A DNA stretch of 64,000 bases from Samsonia erythrinae (GCF_004342665.1 NZ_SMBY01000008.1:62001-126000), one strand, 5' to 3'. Shown: positions 16,322-24,943, counted from the first letter of the stretch. Program-made: numbers and translations. Notes: a model not told the origin generated them from the sequence alone.

Positions 16322-17040
16322 TTATTGCGCTGCCACAGAAAACGGCGCTTCGGCTGTTTTTCCTGCTGGCTGAAACGCGCGTTAACCCGGTTAGCCAGCA
16401 GTTCCAGCGACAGGCAAAACACAAAGTAGACCAGTGCGACAAACAGGAAAACCTCCATCGGGTAAACCATGCTGCGGTTATTGACCTGCGTGGCGAGAAA
16501 CGTCAACTCGCCGACCCCGACAATGTAGGCCAGCGAGGTATCTTTAATCAGGGAAATCCACTGGTTAATGAAGGAAGGCACCATCATTCGCAGCGCCTGC
16601 GGCAGAACAATTTGCCACAATACCTGCCAGCGGCTTAGCCCGAGCGAGAGTCCCGCCTGCCACTGACCACGCCCGATCGCGACAATACCGGCCTTTACGC
16701 CGTGCGCCAGATACGCCGAAGCGATCAGCGCCAATGCACAGACGACGGTGGTAATTTCAGGAATATCGACGCCAAATACGATCGGCAGCAGGAAGTAAGT
16801 CCAGAAAATCAGCATGATGACAGGGATCGCGCGAAAGAACCCCAGCACCATCGCCAACAGTGCGCTCCACCCGCCTCGGGACATCGCCAGCGCCACGCCC
16901 AGGATTGTGCCCAGTACGGCAGAGGCGATGCCCGCCAGCAGGCTCATCACCAGCGTCAGCGCCGCGCCGCCCAGCGGACCATCAGGAAAGGTGCCCCACA
17001 TTAAATAGCTGATGTTGTCGGTGATAACGGTAAAATCCAT
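16312..17040 (-). CDS. Polar amino-acid ABC transporter permease (HisM/GltK type), second subunit
   Basis: A 242-residue integral membrane protein with about five spans and the PAAT permease signature: ALTLVMSLLAGIASAVLGTILGVALAM near residue 30 and the EAA-like loop SLGLSRWQVLWQIVLPQALRMMVPSFINQWISLIKDTSLAY (about 145-185), which contacts the ATPase. It pairs with the permease 1 bp upstream to form the channel for a periplasmic amino-acid importer. No ATPase gene is adjacent, so the complex must use an ATPase encoded elsewhere or one lost from this site. Substrate unknown; glutamate/aspartate or another polar amino acid is usual. Confidence 0.85.
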   Translation of the reverse strand: MDFTVITDNISYLMWGTFPDGPLGGAALTLVMSLLAGIASAVLGTILGVALAMSRGGWSALLAMVLGFFRAIPVIMLIFWTYFLLPIVFGVDIPEITTVVCALALIASAYLAHGVKAGIVAIGRGQWQAGLSLGLSRWQVLWQIVLPQALRMMVPSFINQWISLIKDTSLAYIVGVGELTFLATQVNNRSMVYPMEVFLFVALVYFVFCLSLELLANRVNARFSQQEKQPKRRFLWQRNKPA

Positions 17041-17041
17041 T

Positions 17042-17785
17042 TCAGTGCCTCTCCGCCAGACGACGCTGCTGACGCCACATACCCCAGCCTTCCATCACGG
17101 CAATAATCGCAATATACAGCGCCGTCGCGACGCCAAACGCCTGAAAGGTACGCAAGGTTTCCGTCTCTACCTGACGCGAAGCGTAAGACAACTCAGCAAC
17201 GCCGATCGCCATCGTCAGCGATGAATTCTTCACGACATTCATGTACTGCCCGAGCAGCGGCGGCAGTGAGATTCTCAACGCCTGCGGCAACACGACATAG
17301 CGCATAGCCTGCCAGTCCGTGAGTCCCAGCGCGTGCGCCGCGTACTTTTGCCCGCGCGCCACACCGCGAATACCGGCGCGGATCTCCTCTGCAATAAAGG
17401 CGCTGGAGTAGAGCGTCAGCCCCGCTAACCCGGCCAGAAACTCAAAGGACGGCCACGCCACGGTCAGGCCGAACAGGGACGCCGCATGAGGCATATTCAG
17501 CCACTGCATCATCCCGGCGGGAAAAAGCTGCCCGGCGCCGAAATACCAGAAAAACAGCTGCACCAGCAGCGGCGTATTGCGAAACAGCGAGCTGTAGGCC
17601 ACGATGGCGCCGCGCAGCACCGGCATCCGGCTATCTCTGGCGGCCGCCAGAATAAAACCCAACGCCGTCGCCAGCACGATCGTACAAAAGGAAATCCCCA
17701 GCGTGATCAGAAAACCCTGCCACAGCCAGGTGAGATACTGAGGAGCCAACAGCCACGACTCAAGCGATTGCAGCACCGAATCCAT
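17042..17785 (-). CDS. Polar amino-acid ABC transporter permease (HisQ/GltJ type), first subunit
   Basis: A 247-residue permease with an N-terminal LTWLWQGFLITLGISFCTIVLATALG span, FRNTPLLVQLFFWYFG, which is diagnostic of PAAT permeases, and the EAA loop ALGLTDWQAMRYVVLPQALRISLPPLLGQYMNVVKNSSL. It lies downstream of the binding-protein gene and separated from it by a hairpin, and its stop is 1 bp from the start of the second permease. The three genes form the transport operon. The ATP-binding subunit is missing from the cluster. Confidence 0.85.
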   Translation of the reverse strand: MDSVLQSLESWLLAPQYLTWLWQGFLITLGISFCTIVLATALGFILAAARDSRMPVLRGAIVAYSSLFRNTPLLVQLFFWYFGAGQLFPAGMMQWLNMPHAASLFGLTVAWPSFEFLAGLAGLTLYSSAFIAEEIRAGIRGVARGQKYAAHALGLTDWQAMRYVVLPQALRISLPPLLGQYMNVVKNSSLTMAIGVAELSYASRQVETETLRTFQAFGVATALYIAIIAVMEGWGMWRQQRRLAERH

Positions 17786-17831
17786 GCGCTTAATTTCTCT
17801 TTGTCATTATCACGAGAGATATCCTACAGAA

Positions 17832-17859
17832 TAAAAAGGCCCCCTGCGAGACAGAGGGC
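17832..17859 (-). terminator. Attenuating hairpin between binding protein and permeases
   Basis: On the minus strand GCCCTCTG and CAGGGGGC pair (17839-17859; one G-T) and are followed by CCTTTTTATT. This is an intrinsic-terminator shape in the 103-bp gap after the binding-protein gene. Partial termination here would give more binding protein than permease, a common arrangement in ABC importers. Confidence 0.7.
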
Positions 17860-17888
17860 GAGGATCATCGCATCGAACGCGTCTGAGA

Positions 17889-18725
17889 TCAGGATTTAGG
17901 CTGCTGGTCCAGCGGGGCAAAAGTAAAGTCACCGCGCGGTTGCGCAGACTTGGTGCTCGGCCCAAACCAGCGATCGTAAATCACCTTCGCTTCACCCTGT
18001 TTTTCCAGGTCAATCAGCGTGTCGTTAATTTTCGCCGTCAGCCGTTCTTCCCCTTTGGGGATCCCGATGCCCTGATACTCTTTCGTGATACTAAAGGGAG
18101 AGATTTCAAACTCCGCCTTCTGCGCATCAGGCACGTTAGCCAGCAGGCCGACCAGCTTGGCATCATCCTGGGTAATCGCCTGAACGTTACCGTTACGCAG
18201 CGCGGCAAAGGCCAGCGGCGTATCGTCATAGGAAATCACTTTGGCTGTCGGGTAATGTTCGCGCAGCGTGATTTCCTGCACGGTGCCTTTATCCGCGCCA
18301 ATGCGCAGCGTCTTGATGTCTTCCGGCGTTTTCAGCACGCCTTTGCGGGCGATAAATTTCTGTCCGGTAGCGAAGTAAGGAATACTAAAATTCACCTGTT
18401 TGGCGCGCTCATCGGTAATAGTGAAGTTCGCGGCGATCAGATCGACTTTCTGCGAGCTTAACAGCGGAATGCGGTTAGCCGGGTTAGTCGCGCGCAGCTC
18501 CACCTTCACCCCCAGCGCCTTACCAATCGCCTCGGCGATATCCACGTCATAACCCACCAGCTTTTTGCTTTGCGGATCAACATAGCCAAACGGCGGATTA
18601 CTGTCGAAGACGGCAATTTTCACCGCGCCCGCTTTCTGAATATCGTCCAGCTTATCAGCCTGCGCCACGCCAGAAACGGAGGCCAATGTAGCCAATAAAG
18701 CCGCTGCCAAAACACGCTTTTTCAT
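17889..18725 (-). CDS. Periplasmic polar amino-acid binding protein
   Basis: A 278-residue SBP of family 3. The signal peptide is MKKRVLAAALLATLASVSGVAQA, cleaved near 23. The mature domain shows GAVKIAVFDSNPPFGYVD, the family signature LVGYDVDIAEAIGKALGVKVEL, then NRIPLLSSQKVDLIAANFTITDERAKQVNFSIPYF and a second-lobe LRIGADKGTVQE. It captures an amino acid for the permeases encoded downstream. The Arg and Asp typical of the alpha-amino-acid pocket appear conserved (ITDERAKQ region and DD near 190), but the exact ligand cannot be read out. Confidence 0.87.
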   Translation of the reverse strand: MKKRVLAAALLATLASVSGVAQADKLDDIQKAGAVKIAVFDSNPPFGYVDPQSKKLVGYDVDIAEAIGKALGVKVELRATNPANRIPLLSSQKVDLIAANFTITDERAKQVNFSIPYFATGQKFIARKGVLKTPEDIKTLRIGADKGTVQEITLREHYPTAKVISYDDTPLAFAALRNGNVQAITQDDAKLVGLLANVPDAQKAEFEISPFSITKEYQGIGIPKGEERLTAKINDTLIDLEKQGEAKVIYDRWFGPSTKSAQPRGDFTFAPLDQQPKS

Positions 18726-18901
18726 TCCCTGCCCCTTGATTATTACTGTATTAATTGCAGGCTATCAGCAGGTCGAAAACGCGGGAAATAACATAAACAG
18801 CTATAATATAACCTTAGGTTACTTAGGTGTTTTGGCAGATTATTCTGCTGAAAAGGGGTTTTTAAGCAGATGGAAGACGGTAATCTGACGTATCTGAGGG
18901 G

Positions 18902-18930
18902 AGCCCGGCGGGACTTCTGGCTGCCGGGCT
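18902..18930 (-). terminator. Putative terminator of the transketolase pair
   Basis: AGCCCGGC (18902-18909) and GCCGGGCT (18923-18930) form an 8-bp GC-rich stem 8 bp after the transketolase C-subunit stop at 18938. No U-tract follows on the minus strand, so efficiency is uncertain. Confidence 0.5.
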
Positions 18931-18937
18931 GAGTACG

Positions 18938-19873
18938 TTACACAAAAGTCTTAACCAACTCGACGATACTGCGCGCATCAAATCCATGATGCTGACGCAG
19001 GTAAGCCCGATCGGACGCCACGGCATATTCACCATCCGGGATCCCTAGCCGTTTCAGCCTGATCGCCGCGGCGGATTCCGCCAACACCTCCGCCACCAGG
19101 CTACCTAAACCGCCATTCACGTTATGTTCTTCAACAGAGATGACAGTATGGCAATCACGCATCGCCGCCAGTAAAGCGTTCGTATCACAGGGACGCAGCG
19201 ACGGCACACCGATCGCCTTCACCCGTATGCCGCTATCCGCTAACATCGCCGCCGCGTCAACGATTTCATGCACGGTCGATCCCGTTGCCACCAGCGCGAT
19301 ATCGCGACCTTCGCGCAATGTGACGACGGCGCCCGGCGTGAAGCGGTAATTTTCGTCATACAGTTCCGGTAATGCTTTACCATCCATCCGGATATAAACC
19401 GGGCCGGTATGCGCTAACGCATAGTCGATAATCTGGCGGCATTCGCGCGGCGACGAAGGGGCAAAAATCTGAATATTGCCGAACCCACGCATCACCGCAA
19501 GATCGTCAATAGAATGATGCGTGCTCGCCAGCGGACCGTAGCTGGCCCCGGCATTCAGCCCAAAGAGCTTCACATTGACATTGTTGTAACAGATATCCAC
19601 TTTAATCTGTTCGTTCGACCGGGAAATCAGGAATGGCGCGGCGTTACAGGTTACCGCGACTTTTCCGCCCAGCGCTAACCCAGCGGCAGTTCCCACCAGA
19701 GATTGCTCGGCAATCCCCACATTAACCAGACGTTCGGGGAATTTCTGCACAAAAGGCGAAATTTTTGCCGTCGAGGTCGAGTCCGCCACAACCGGCACCA
19801 GATCGATACCGCGCTCGACGGCATCAATAAACGCCTGCACCATGACATTGGCCAGATGTTCCGCATTACTCAT
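18938..19873 (-). CDS. Transketolase, C-terminal (pyrimidine-binding) subunit
   Basis: A 311-residue protein covering the transketolase PYR domain and C-terminal domain. It contains FPERLVNVGIAEQSLVGTAAGLALGGKV, whose Glu activates the thiamine pyrophosphate aminopyrimidine, then YGPLASTHHSIDDLAVMRGF with paired His, and a C-terminal VISVEEHNVNGGLGSLVAEVL. With the adjacent N-terminal subunit it makes a complete two-gene transketolase, in contrast to the single-chain tktA of enterobacteria. It transfers two-carbon ketol units in the cytoplasm. It overlaps the N-subunit gene by 8 bp, ensuring paired synthesis. The nearby kinase and transport operon suggests a specialised catabolic role. Confidence 0.88.
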   Translation of the reverse strand: MSNAEHLANVMVQAFIDAVERGIDLVPVVADSTSTAKISPFVQKFPERLVNVGIAEQSLVGTAAGLALGGKVAVTCNAAPFLISRSNEQIKVDICYNNVNVKLFGLNAGASYGPLASTHHSIDDLAVMRGFGNIQIFAPSSPRECRQIIDYALAHTGPVYIRMDGKALPELYDENYRFTPGAVVTLREGRDIALVATGSTVHEIVDAAAMLADSGIRVKAIGVPSLRPCDTNALLAAMRDCHTVISVEEHNVNGGLGSLVAEVLAESAAAIRLKRLGIPDGEYAVASDRAYLRQHHGFDARSIVELVKTFV

Positions 19874-20696
19874 CTTTTAGTTCCTCCAGAGCCAGCTCGA
19901 CCTCATCGCCTTTCGGTACCCGATGGTGCCATTCCGGACGCCCTTGTATAAAGGAAATACCGGCGCCTTTGGTGGTATTCGCGATAACGACATTCGGCTT
20001 TCCTTCCTGCTTCAGCCCTTCAATCGTCGCCACCACCGAAGCCATATCGTTCCCCTGGCACTCCGTCACCGTCAGGCCAAACGCTCGCCACTTGTCGGCC
20101 AGCGGATCGGTATTCATGATGTCACGGGTAGCGCCGGCCAGTTGCAGGTTGTTTTTGTCGTTGATAATAATCAGGTTATCAAGGCCATAATGGGCGGCGG
20201 CCAGAGCGGCCTCCCAATTACTGCCTTCCGCCAGCTCGCCATCCCCCGTGATCAGAAAAACCCGACGACGGCTATTATCGCGTTTTGCGGCGAGCGCAAT
20301 CCCTACCGCGACAGGTAAACCGTGGCCGAGCGCCCCGGTATTCAACTCAATACCGGGCGTTTTTTGCCGTACTGGGTGGCCGGGAAGATGGGAATCAGGG
20401 TGCTGATAGGTCGCTAACCAATCCACGGGGAAAAAGCCGGCCTCCGCCAATACGCAGTAATAACACCCCACCGCATGTCCTTTTGACTGGATATAGATAT
20501 CGCGCGCGTTATCATCAATGCGATCGGGCGCGACGTTCAAAATCCGAAAGTACAGCGCAGTAAGCAGTTCAACCTGAGAGAGATCGGCGCCGGTGTGGCC
20601 TCCCGCCGGACTGTTGGCGTTCATCCTGATAATATGCCGACGCACGGCACGCGCTTTGCGCTCCAGCGCGGCAATATCGTAATTATAGGGATTCAT
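19866..20696 (-). CDS. Transketolase, N-terminal (TPP-binding) subunit
   Basis: A 276-residue protein matching the N-terminal transketolase domain. It shows GGHTGADLSQVELLTALYF, the substrate/TPP loop SKGHAVGCYYCVLAEAG, LGHGLPVAVGIALAAK and the TPP-Mg signature GDGELAEGSNWEAALAAAHYGLDNLIIINDKN. Two-subunit transketolases occur in catabolic operons and archaea. The gene is transcribed away from the SorC regulator gene, and the intergenic DNA holds two matches to the palindrome also found before the kinase gene, so the transketolase is probably part of the same regulon. Confidence 0.88.
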   Translation of the reverse strand: MNPYNYDIAALERKARAVRRHIIRMNANSPAGGHTGADLSQVELLTALYFRILNVAPDRIDDNARDIYIQSKGHAVGCYYCVLAEAGFFPVDWLATYQHPDSHLPGHPVRQKTPGIELNTGALGHGLPVAVGIALAAKRDNSRRRVFLITGDGELAEGSNWEAALAAAHYGLDNLIIINDKNNLQLAGATRDIMNTDPLADKWRAFGLTVTECQGNDMASVVATIEGLKQEGKPNVVIANTTKGAGISFIQGRPEWHHRVPKGDEVELALEELKDE

Positions 20697-21059
20697 TTAA
20701 TACCTCTGGATTTAATTTCAATATTGAATATTTATTCCTTAAGGGACTAAAAAATCTGATACTCTCATACAACACGCAACAGTTAGGATGCCAATGCAAC
20801 GTGTTCAGATACATTTTGCCTCCTTATCATCAGGTATACCGACACCCGGTGAACTTTTCAGTTGAACTGAAATGCAATTGAATATATATTCATATGTGAT
20901 TCTTTATTCAATTATTTGCCAATCCGGGGATTTTGTCTACAGCAGAATTGCAGAATCGATGAAAATTTGAGCCATATCACACTTAATGGCGTTTTTTTTT
21001 CGCGTATCCTGAGTCGCTCTCACATAATGGCGGCAGGTAACTCTTCTTTGGGGATCTAC
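20697..21059. promoter_or_regulatory. Divergent transketolase / sorC-type regulator region with operator-like palindromes
   Basis: This 363-bp region contains TGAATATTTATTCC (20725-20738; 12 of 14 to the next), the exact palindrome TGAATATATATTCA (20879-20892), the exact inverted repeat TTTCAGTT-G-AACTGAAA (20856-20872) and TTCAATATTGAA (20717-20728). The first motif type recurs before the kinase gene. They are good candidates for operators of the SorC-family protein; the second palindrome type may serve another regulator. Confidence 0.6.
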
Positions 21060-22010
21060 ATGGCTAAACAGGACGAACAACGGCTACTGGTAAAAATTGC
21101 AACGCTTTACTACCTTGAGGGACGCAAACAGTCAGATATCGCTCAGCTTCTCTCGCTCTCTCAGTCATTTGTCTCCAGAGCAATTACCCGTTGTCAGAAA
21201 GAAGGTGTGGTAAAAATCAGCGTGGTGCAGCCTTCCAACATTTTCCTCAATCTGGAAAAAGGCATTGAAGACCGTTTCGGCATCAAACAAGCCATCGTCG
21301 TCGATACGGAAGACGATGCCTCAGACCATACTATCAAACGCGCCATCGGCTCCGCCGCCGCGCACTATCTGGAAACCCGCCTGCGGCCGAAAGATCTCGT
21401 CGGGGTTTCCTCGTGGAGCTCAACCATTCGCGCCATGGTTGATGAAGTCCATACGCAGAACCTGAAGGCGAGCGGCGTGATCCAACTGCTTGGCGGCGTC
21501 GGCCCTAACGGCAACGTACAGGCCACCATCCTGACCCAGACGCTGGCGAAACAGCTCAACTGCGATGCATGGCTTCTTCCCTCACAGAGCATTGAAGGGT
21601 CGATGGAAGAGAAAAACCGGCTACTCGCCAGTAAAGATGTTGCCGACGTCATTGCCCGCTTCGATGACATGGATATCGCCATTGTCGGCATCGGTATTCT
21701 TGAGCCGTCACAGCTACTCAAAACATCCGGAAACTATTACCACGAAGACATGCTTCAGGTGCTGGCAGAGCGTGGCGCGGTGGGGGATATTTGCCTCCAC
21801 TATTATGACAAACAGGGCAAAGCCGTATTGCGGGACGATGAAGATCCGGTGATCGGAATGGAACTTGATAAAGTCAAAAATTGCCAAAATGTGGTCGCAC
21901 TGGCTGGTGGAACCGAGAAAGTCGCCGCCATCAAAGGCGCCCTGAACGGCGGCTACATTGATGTTTTAATCACCGATTACCCCACAGCCAGGGGACTGAT
22001 GGAAGACTAA
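21060..22010 (+). CDS. SorC/DeoR-family sugar-responsive transcriptional regulator
   Basis: From ATG 21060 (GGGGA five bases upstream) the protein is 316 residues, the usual SorC length; a start at 20916 would add 48 residues unlike the family. The N-terminal HTH reads RLLVKIATLYYLEGRKQSDIAQLLSLSQSFVSRAITRCQKEGVV. The rest is the SorC sugar-binding domain: DLVGVSSWSSTIRAMVDEV, VIQLLGGVGPNGNVQA and a C-terminal VVALAGGTEKVAAIKGALNGGYIDVLITD. Such tetrameric regulators bind phosphorylated sugars or polyols (LsrR, SorC, EryD). It is flanked by the transketolase pair and the kinase/transport operon, both with similar palindromes upstream. Confidence 0.87.
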   Translation: MAKQDEQRLLVKIATLYYLEGRKQSDIAQLLSLSQSFVSRAITRCQKEGVVKISVVQPSNIFLNLEKGIEDRFGIKQAIVVDTEDDASDHTIKRAIGSAAAHYLETRLRPKDLVGVSSWSSTIRAMVDEVHTQNLKASGVIQLLGGVGPNGNVQATILTQTLAKQLNCDAWLLPSQSIEGSMEEKNRLLASKDVADVIARFDDMDIAIVGIGILEPSQLLKTSGNYYHEDMLQVLAERGAVGDICLHYYDKQGKAVLRDDEDPVIGMELDKVKNCQNVVALAGGTEKVAAIKGALNGGYIDVLITDYPTARGLMED

Positions 22011-22153
22011 GCCAACCGTCAGGTTCAGCGTCCCCCGCCTTTTTACTGTGTCATACCCCTAAAGGCGGGAAAATAAAATCCTTAATATTCATTAATATAG
22101 AACATCCCTTCAGCCTGACGATTTTTCCTCATACGCTTTTCCTCTTTGCAGAT

Positions 22154-22175
22154 AAATGTGATTACCAGCACAAAT
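22154..22175 (+). promoter_or_regulatory. CRP-binding site
   Basis: TGTGA and GCACA are separated by six bases, flanked by AAA and AAT, matching the 22-bp CRP consensus in nearly all conserved positions. It lies 192-213 bp before the kinase start and about 65 bp upstream of the SorC-type palindrome, as expected for a catabolic operon under carbon catabolite control. Confidence 0.6.
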
Positions 22176-22239
22176 GAAGCTTTTGCCAGTGGCTTGGCTG
22201 AAGGATTCTGGCTAAGGTATAAAATATATAATCAATACA

Positions 22240-22259
22240 GAATATATATTCATTAGTGA
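22240..22259 (+). promoter_or_regulatory. SorC-type operator candidate before the kinase operon
   Basis: GAATATATATTCATTAGTGA agrees with 20880-20899 at 18 of 20 positions; the core GAATATATATTC is an exact palindrome in both. The repetition upstream of two transcription units flanking the same regulator gene supports operator function. Confidence 0.6.
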
Positions 22260-22366
22260 CAAAAATGATAACAGAATGTCGCACAAGATCCTGACTGGAA
22301 TGTGATAGGGCACCAGGGAAGCACTATTCGACGCCGGGATGATAGATGTGACTCAGGAGTACAGCC

Positions 22367-23893
22367 ATGCTCAATACCAATAATAACGTTATCATCGCTC
22401 TCGACGAGGGGACAACCAACGCCAAAGCCGTGGCGTTGGACGGACAGGGGAACGTCATCGCCAAATTTTCTCAGCCGTTAACCATTCAGACGCCGCGCGA
22501 AGGCTGGGTGGAACAATCGGGAGAAATGCTGGTTTCCGCCTCCTTAAACGTCATCTCACAGGCGATTGCCCATGTCGGCGCGAACAACGTTGCCGGGCTG
22601 GCCATCAGCAACCAGCGTGAAACGGCAATTGGCTGGTACCGCCATACGGGAAAACCCCTGAACGCCGCCATCACCTGGCAATGCAGTCGTAGCGCGGATT
22701 TTTGCGAATCACTGCGTCACAATCGCCTCGAAGAAAAAATAAAAACGATCACCGGGCTTCCCGTCGCGCCGCTATTTTCAGCCTCGAAGATGCGCTGGCT
22801 GCTGGAATCCATCCCCCAGGGTCTGCAACTCGCACAGCAGGGTGAAATCTGCCTTGGAACCATCGATAGCTGGCTGCTGTGGAATCTCACGGGCGGCGAA
22901 CAGTTTGCCTGCGACTACTCTAACGCCGCACGCACCCAACTGCTTAATTTGCACAACGGGCAGTGGGATGACGAGATGCTAAATATTTTTCATCTGCCGC
23001 GTATTGCGCTGCCGACGATAAAACCCTCCAGCGGCCTGTTCGGTTATACCCGCGGCCTGCCCCTTATCCCCGATGGTCTGCCGATCCTGTCGATGATTGG
23101 CGATTCCCATGCCGCGCTGTTTGGTCATGCCCTGGGCGAACTGGGCCGCGTTAAAGCCACCTACGGCACGGGGTCATCGGTGATGGCGCCTGTACGCACG
23201 CCGCAAAGCACCGTTCAGGCGCTGGCGACCACGGTGGCCTGGCATGACGGGCAGCATTTGGTGTACGGGCTGGAAGGCAATATTCCACATACCGGCGACG
23301 CCGTCGCATGGATGGTAAACAGCACCGGCCTGAATGACCTGGCCGAACCGGCGCTGGCTGAGCGCTTAAATACCCTGCCCGCATCCGTCGATTCGACGCT
23401 GGGCGTCTATTTTGTTCCGGCGTTGACAGGACTCGGCGCACCGTGGTGGGACGATCGGGCCAGAGGGACAATCTGCGGGTTGAGCCGTGGCGTGACGCAG
23501 GCACATCTAATCCGCGCCGCGCTGGAATCCATCGCCTACCAGATAACCGATGTTGTTGACGCCATGCGCCAGCATGACGACTTTTCGCTTAACGCACTCA
23601 TGGTGGATGGCGGACCAACGAAAAACGACTGGCTGATGCAGTTTCAGGCTGACTTGCTCGGCTGCCCGGTCATGCGCAGCAATGTCGCAGAACTGTCAGC
23701 CATCGGTGCCGCCCTGCTCGCCCGCAAAGCGCTGGACCACCTCTCGCAGGAGGAACTCAGCGCCTTCAGCGCCCGACACCATACCTTCCAGCCTGACATG
23801 GCGCGTCATGAATGTTTGCAGGAAAGATGGCGCGGCTGGCAACAGGCCGTGGAAAGGACCCGATGGCAGCCGCCATCAACGAACCACAGTTGA
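22367..23893 (+). CDS. FGGY-family carbohydrate kinase
   Basis: A 508-residue kinase with both FGGY halves. The N-terminal phosphate loop is IALDEGTTNAKAVALD, followed by ISNQRETAIGWYRHTGKPL and WQCSRSADFC, where glycerol kinase has similar wording; the C-terminal half has ATYGTGSSVM, GLSRGVTQAHLIRAALESIAYQITDV and the adenine-binding DGGPTKNDWLMQFQADLLG. Relatives phosphorylate glycerol, erythritol, xylulose or ribulose. Placement with two SDR dehydrogenases, an Rbs-type importer and a transketolase suggests phosphorylation of a ketose or polyol to a transketolase substrate, for example a xylulose-5-phosphate-like compound. The precise sugar is not deducible. First gene of a seven-gene co-oriented series. 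Confidence 0.87.
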   Translation: MLNTNNNVIIALDEGTTNAKAVALDGQGNVIAKFSQPLTIQTPREGWVEQSGEMLVSASLNVISQAIAHVGANNVAGLAISNQRETAIGWYRHTGKPLNAAITWQCSRSADFCESLRHNRLEEKIKTITGLPVAPLFSASKMRWLLESIPQGLQLAQQGEICLGTIDSWLLWNLTGGEQFACDYSNAARTQLLNLHNGQWDDEMLNIFHLPRIALPTIKPSSGLFGYTRGLPLIPDGLPILSMIGDSHAALFGHALGELGRVKATYGTGSSVMAPVRTPQSTVQALATTVAWHDGQHLVYGLEGNIPHTGDAVAWMVNSTGLNDLAEPALAERLNTLPASVDSTLGVYFVPALTGLGAPWWDDRARGTICGLSRGVTQAHLIRAALESIAYQITDVVDAMRQHDDFSLNALMVDGGPTKNDWLMQFQADLLGCPVMRSNVAELSAIGAALLARKALDHLSQEELSAFSARHHTFQPDMARHECLQERWRGWQQAVERTRWQPPSTNHS

Positions 23894-23957
23894 ATCAAGT
23901 CATCGCATTTACGTTGTTTCCCCCGTACCCGAAAATAACTAAAGAGAGAACATCGTT

Positions 23958-24893
23958 ATGAAATTACGTCTATCCCTACTGACCTTTGCCGCCATGACCG
24001 CGTTTTCCCTGTCCGCTCAGGCGGCGGAAAAAGGCACTATCATGATCCTCGTGAACTCGCTGGATAACCCTTATTATGCCTCCGAAGCGAAAGGGGCCAG
24101 CGAAAAAGCGCAGGCGCTCGGATACAAAACCACCATTCTGTCGCATGGCGAAGATGTTAAAAAACAAAATGAGCTGATCGACACGGCGATCGGTAAAAAG
24201 GTTCAGGGCATTATTCTCGATAATGCCGACTCGACCGCCAGCGTCGCCGCGGTGAAAAAAGCCAAAGACGCGGGGATCCCGGTGGTCTTGATTAACCGCG
24301 AAATTCCCGTTGACGACGTGGCATTAGTCCAAATCACCCACAACAATTTTCAGGCCGGTTCTGAAGTCGCCAACGTATTCGTGGAGAAAATGGGCGAGAA
24401 AGGCAAATACGCAGAATTAACCTGTAACCTCGCGGATAATAACTGCGTCACCCGCTCCAAATCATTCCATCAGGTTCTCGATCAATACCCGGAAATGCGT
24501 AGCATCGCCAAACAGGATGCGAAAGGCACCCTGATTGACGGCAAACGCATCATGGACAGCATTCTCCAGGCCCACCCGGATGTAAAAGGGGTGATCTGCG
24601 GCAATGGCCCGGTCGCGCTGGGCGCGATTGCGGCGCTGAAAGCCGCCAACCGCAACGATGTGATCGTCGTTGGCATTGACGGCAGCAATGATGAACGCGA
24701 TGCGGTAAAAGCCGGCTCGTTGCAGGCAACCGTAATGCTACAGGCCCAGGCCGTCGCCGCGCAGGGCGTTACCGATTTGGATAACTACCTGCAAAATGGC
24801 CAAAAACCCGCCAAACAGCGCGTCATGTTCCGCGGCATCCTGATTGATAAGGATAACGCAGACAAGGTGCAGGATTTCAATATCAAGTCTTGA
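23958..24893 (+). CDS. Sugar ABC transporter periplasmic binding protein (RbsB family)
   Basis: A 311-residue protein with signal peptide MKLRLSLLTFAAMTAFSLSAQA. The mature domain is the periplasmic-binding-protein 1 (RbsB/LacI-like) fold: GTIMILVNSLDNPYYASEAKGASEKAQALGY, the ligand-region VVLINREIPVDDV, and ICGNGPVALGAIAALKAANRNDVIVVGIDGSNDERDAVKAG. Unlike RbsB it has a two-Cys pair (about residues 156 and 162) that may form a disulfide in the periplasm. It should deliver the pathway substrate to the RbsC-like permease. A strong GC-rich hairpin directly follows the stop. Confidence 0.87.
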   Translation: MKLRLSLLTFAAMTAFSLSAQAAEKGTIMILVNSLDNPYYASEAKGASEKAQALGYKTTILSHGEDVKKQNELIDTAIGKKVQGIILDNADSTASVAAVKKAKDAGIPVVLINREIPVDDVALVQITHNNFQAGSEVANVFVEKMGEKGKYAELTCNLADNNCVTRSKSFHQVLDQYPEMRSIAKQDAKGTLIDGKRIMDSILQAHPDVKGVICGNGPVALGAIAALKAANRNDVIVVGIDGSNDERDAVKAGSLQATVMLQAQAVAAQGVTDLDNYLQNGQKPAKQRVMFRGILIDKDNADKVQDFNIKS

Positions 24894-24905
24894 TTTCGTG
24901 TTGTC

Positions 24906-24933
24906 TTGCGCCCCCGCCCCGCCGGGGGCGCAA
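24906..24933 (+). terminator. GC-rich hairpin after the sugar-binding protein gene
   Basis: Exact 10-bp stem TTGCGCCCCC (24906-24915) / GGGGGCGCAA (24924-24933), loop GCCCCGCC, placed just before the GGAGGGG ribosome site of the DUF2291 gene. No U-tract follows. As in many ABC operons it probably protects the binding-protein mRNA end and lowers downstream expression. Confidence 0.65.
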
Positions 24934-24943
24934 AGGAGGGGTT

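Larger units (their letters stand above)
22011..22366. promoter_or_regulatory. Promoter region of the kinase/transport/dehydrogenase operon
   Basis: A 356-bp gap. 22034-22069 is a 9-bp stem-loop CCCGCCTTT/AAAGGCGGG that probably ends the regulator transcript. 22154-22175 is a good CRP-type site, TGTGA-N6-GCACA with AAA/AAT flanks. 22240-22259 repeats the SorC-type palindrome. The arrangement fits an operon activated by cAMP-CRP and controlled by the SorC protein. Confidence 0.6.

Noticed and set aside
20916-21059. 48-residue N-terminal extension of the SorC regulator
   Set aside because: Unlike the family N-terminus; the ATG at 21060 has a good GGGGA ribosome site.
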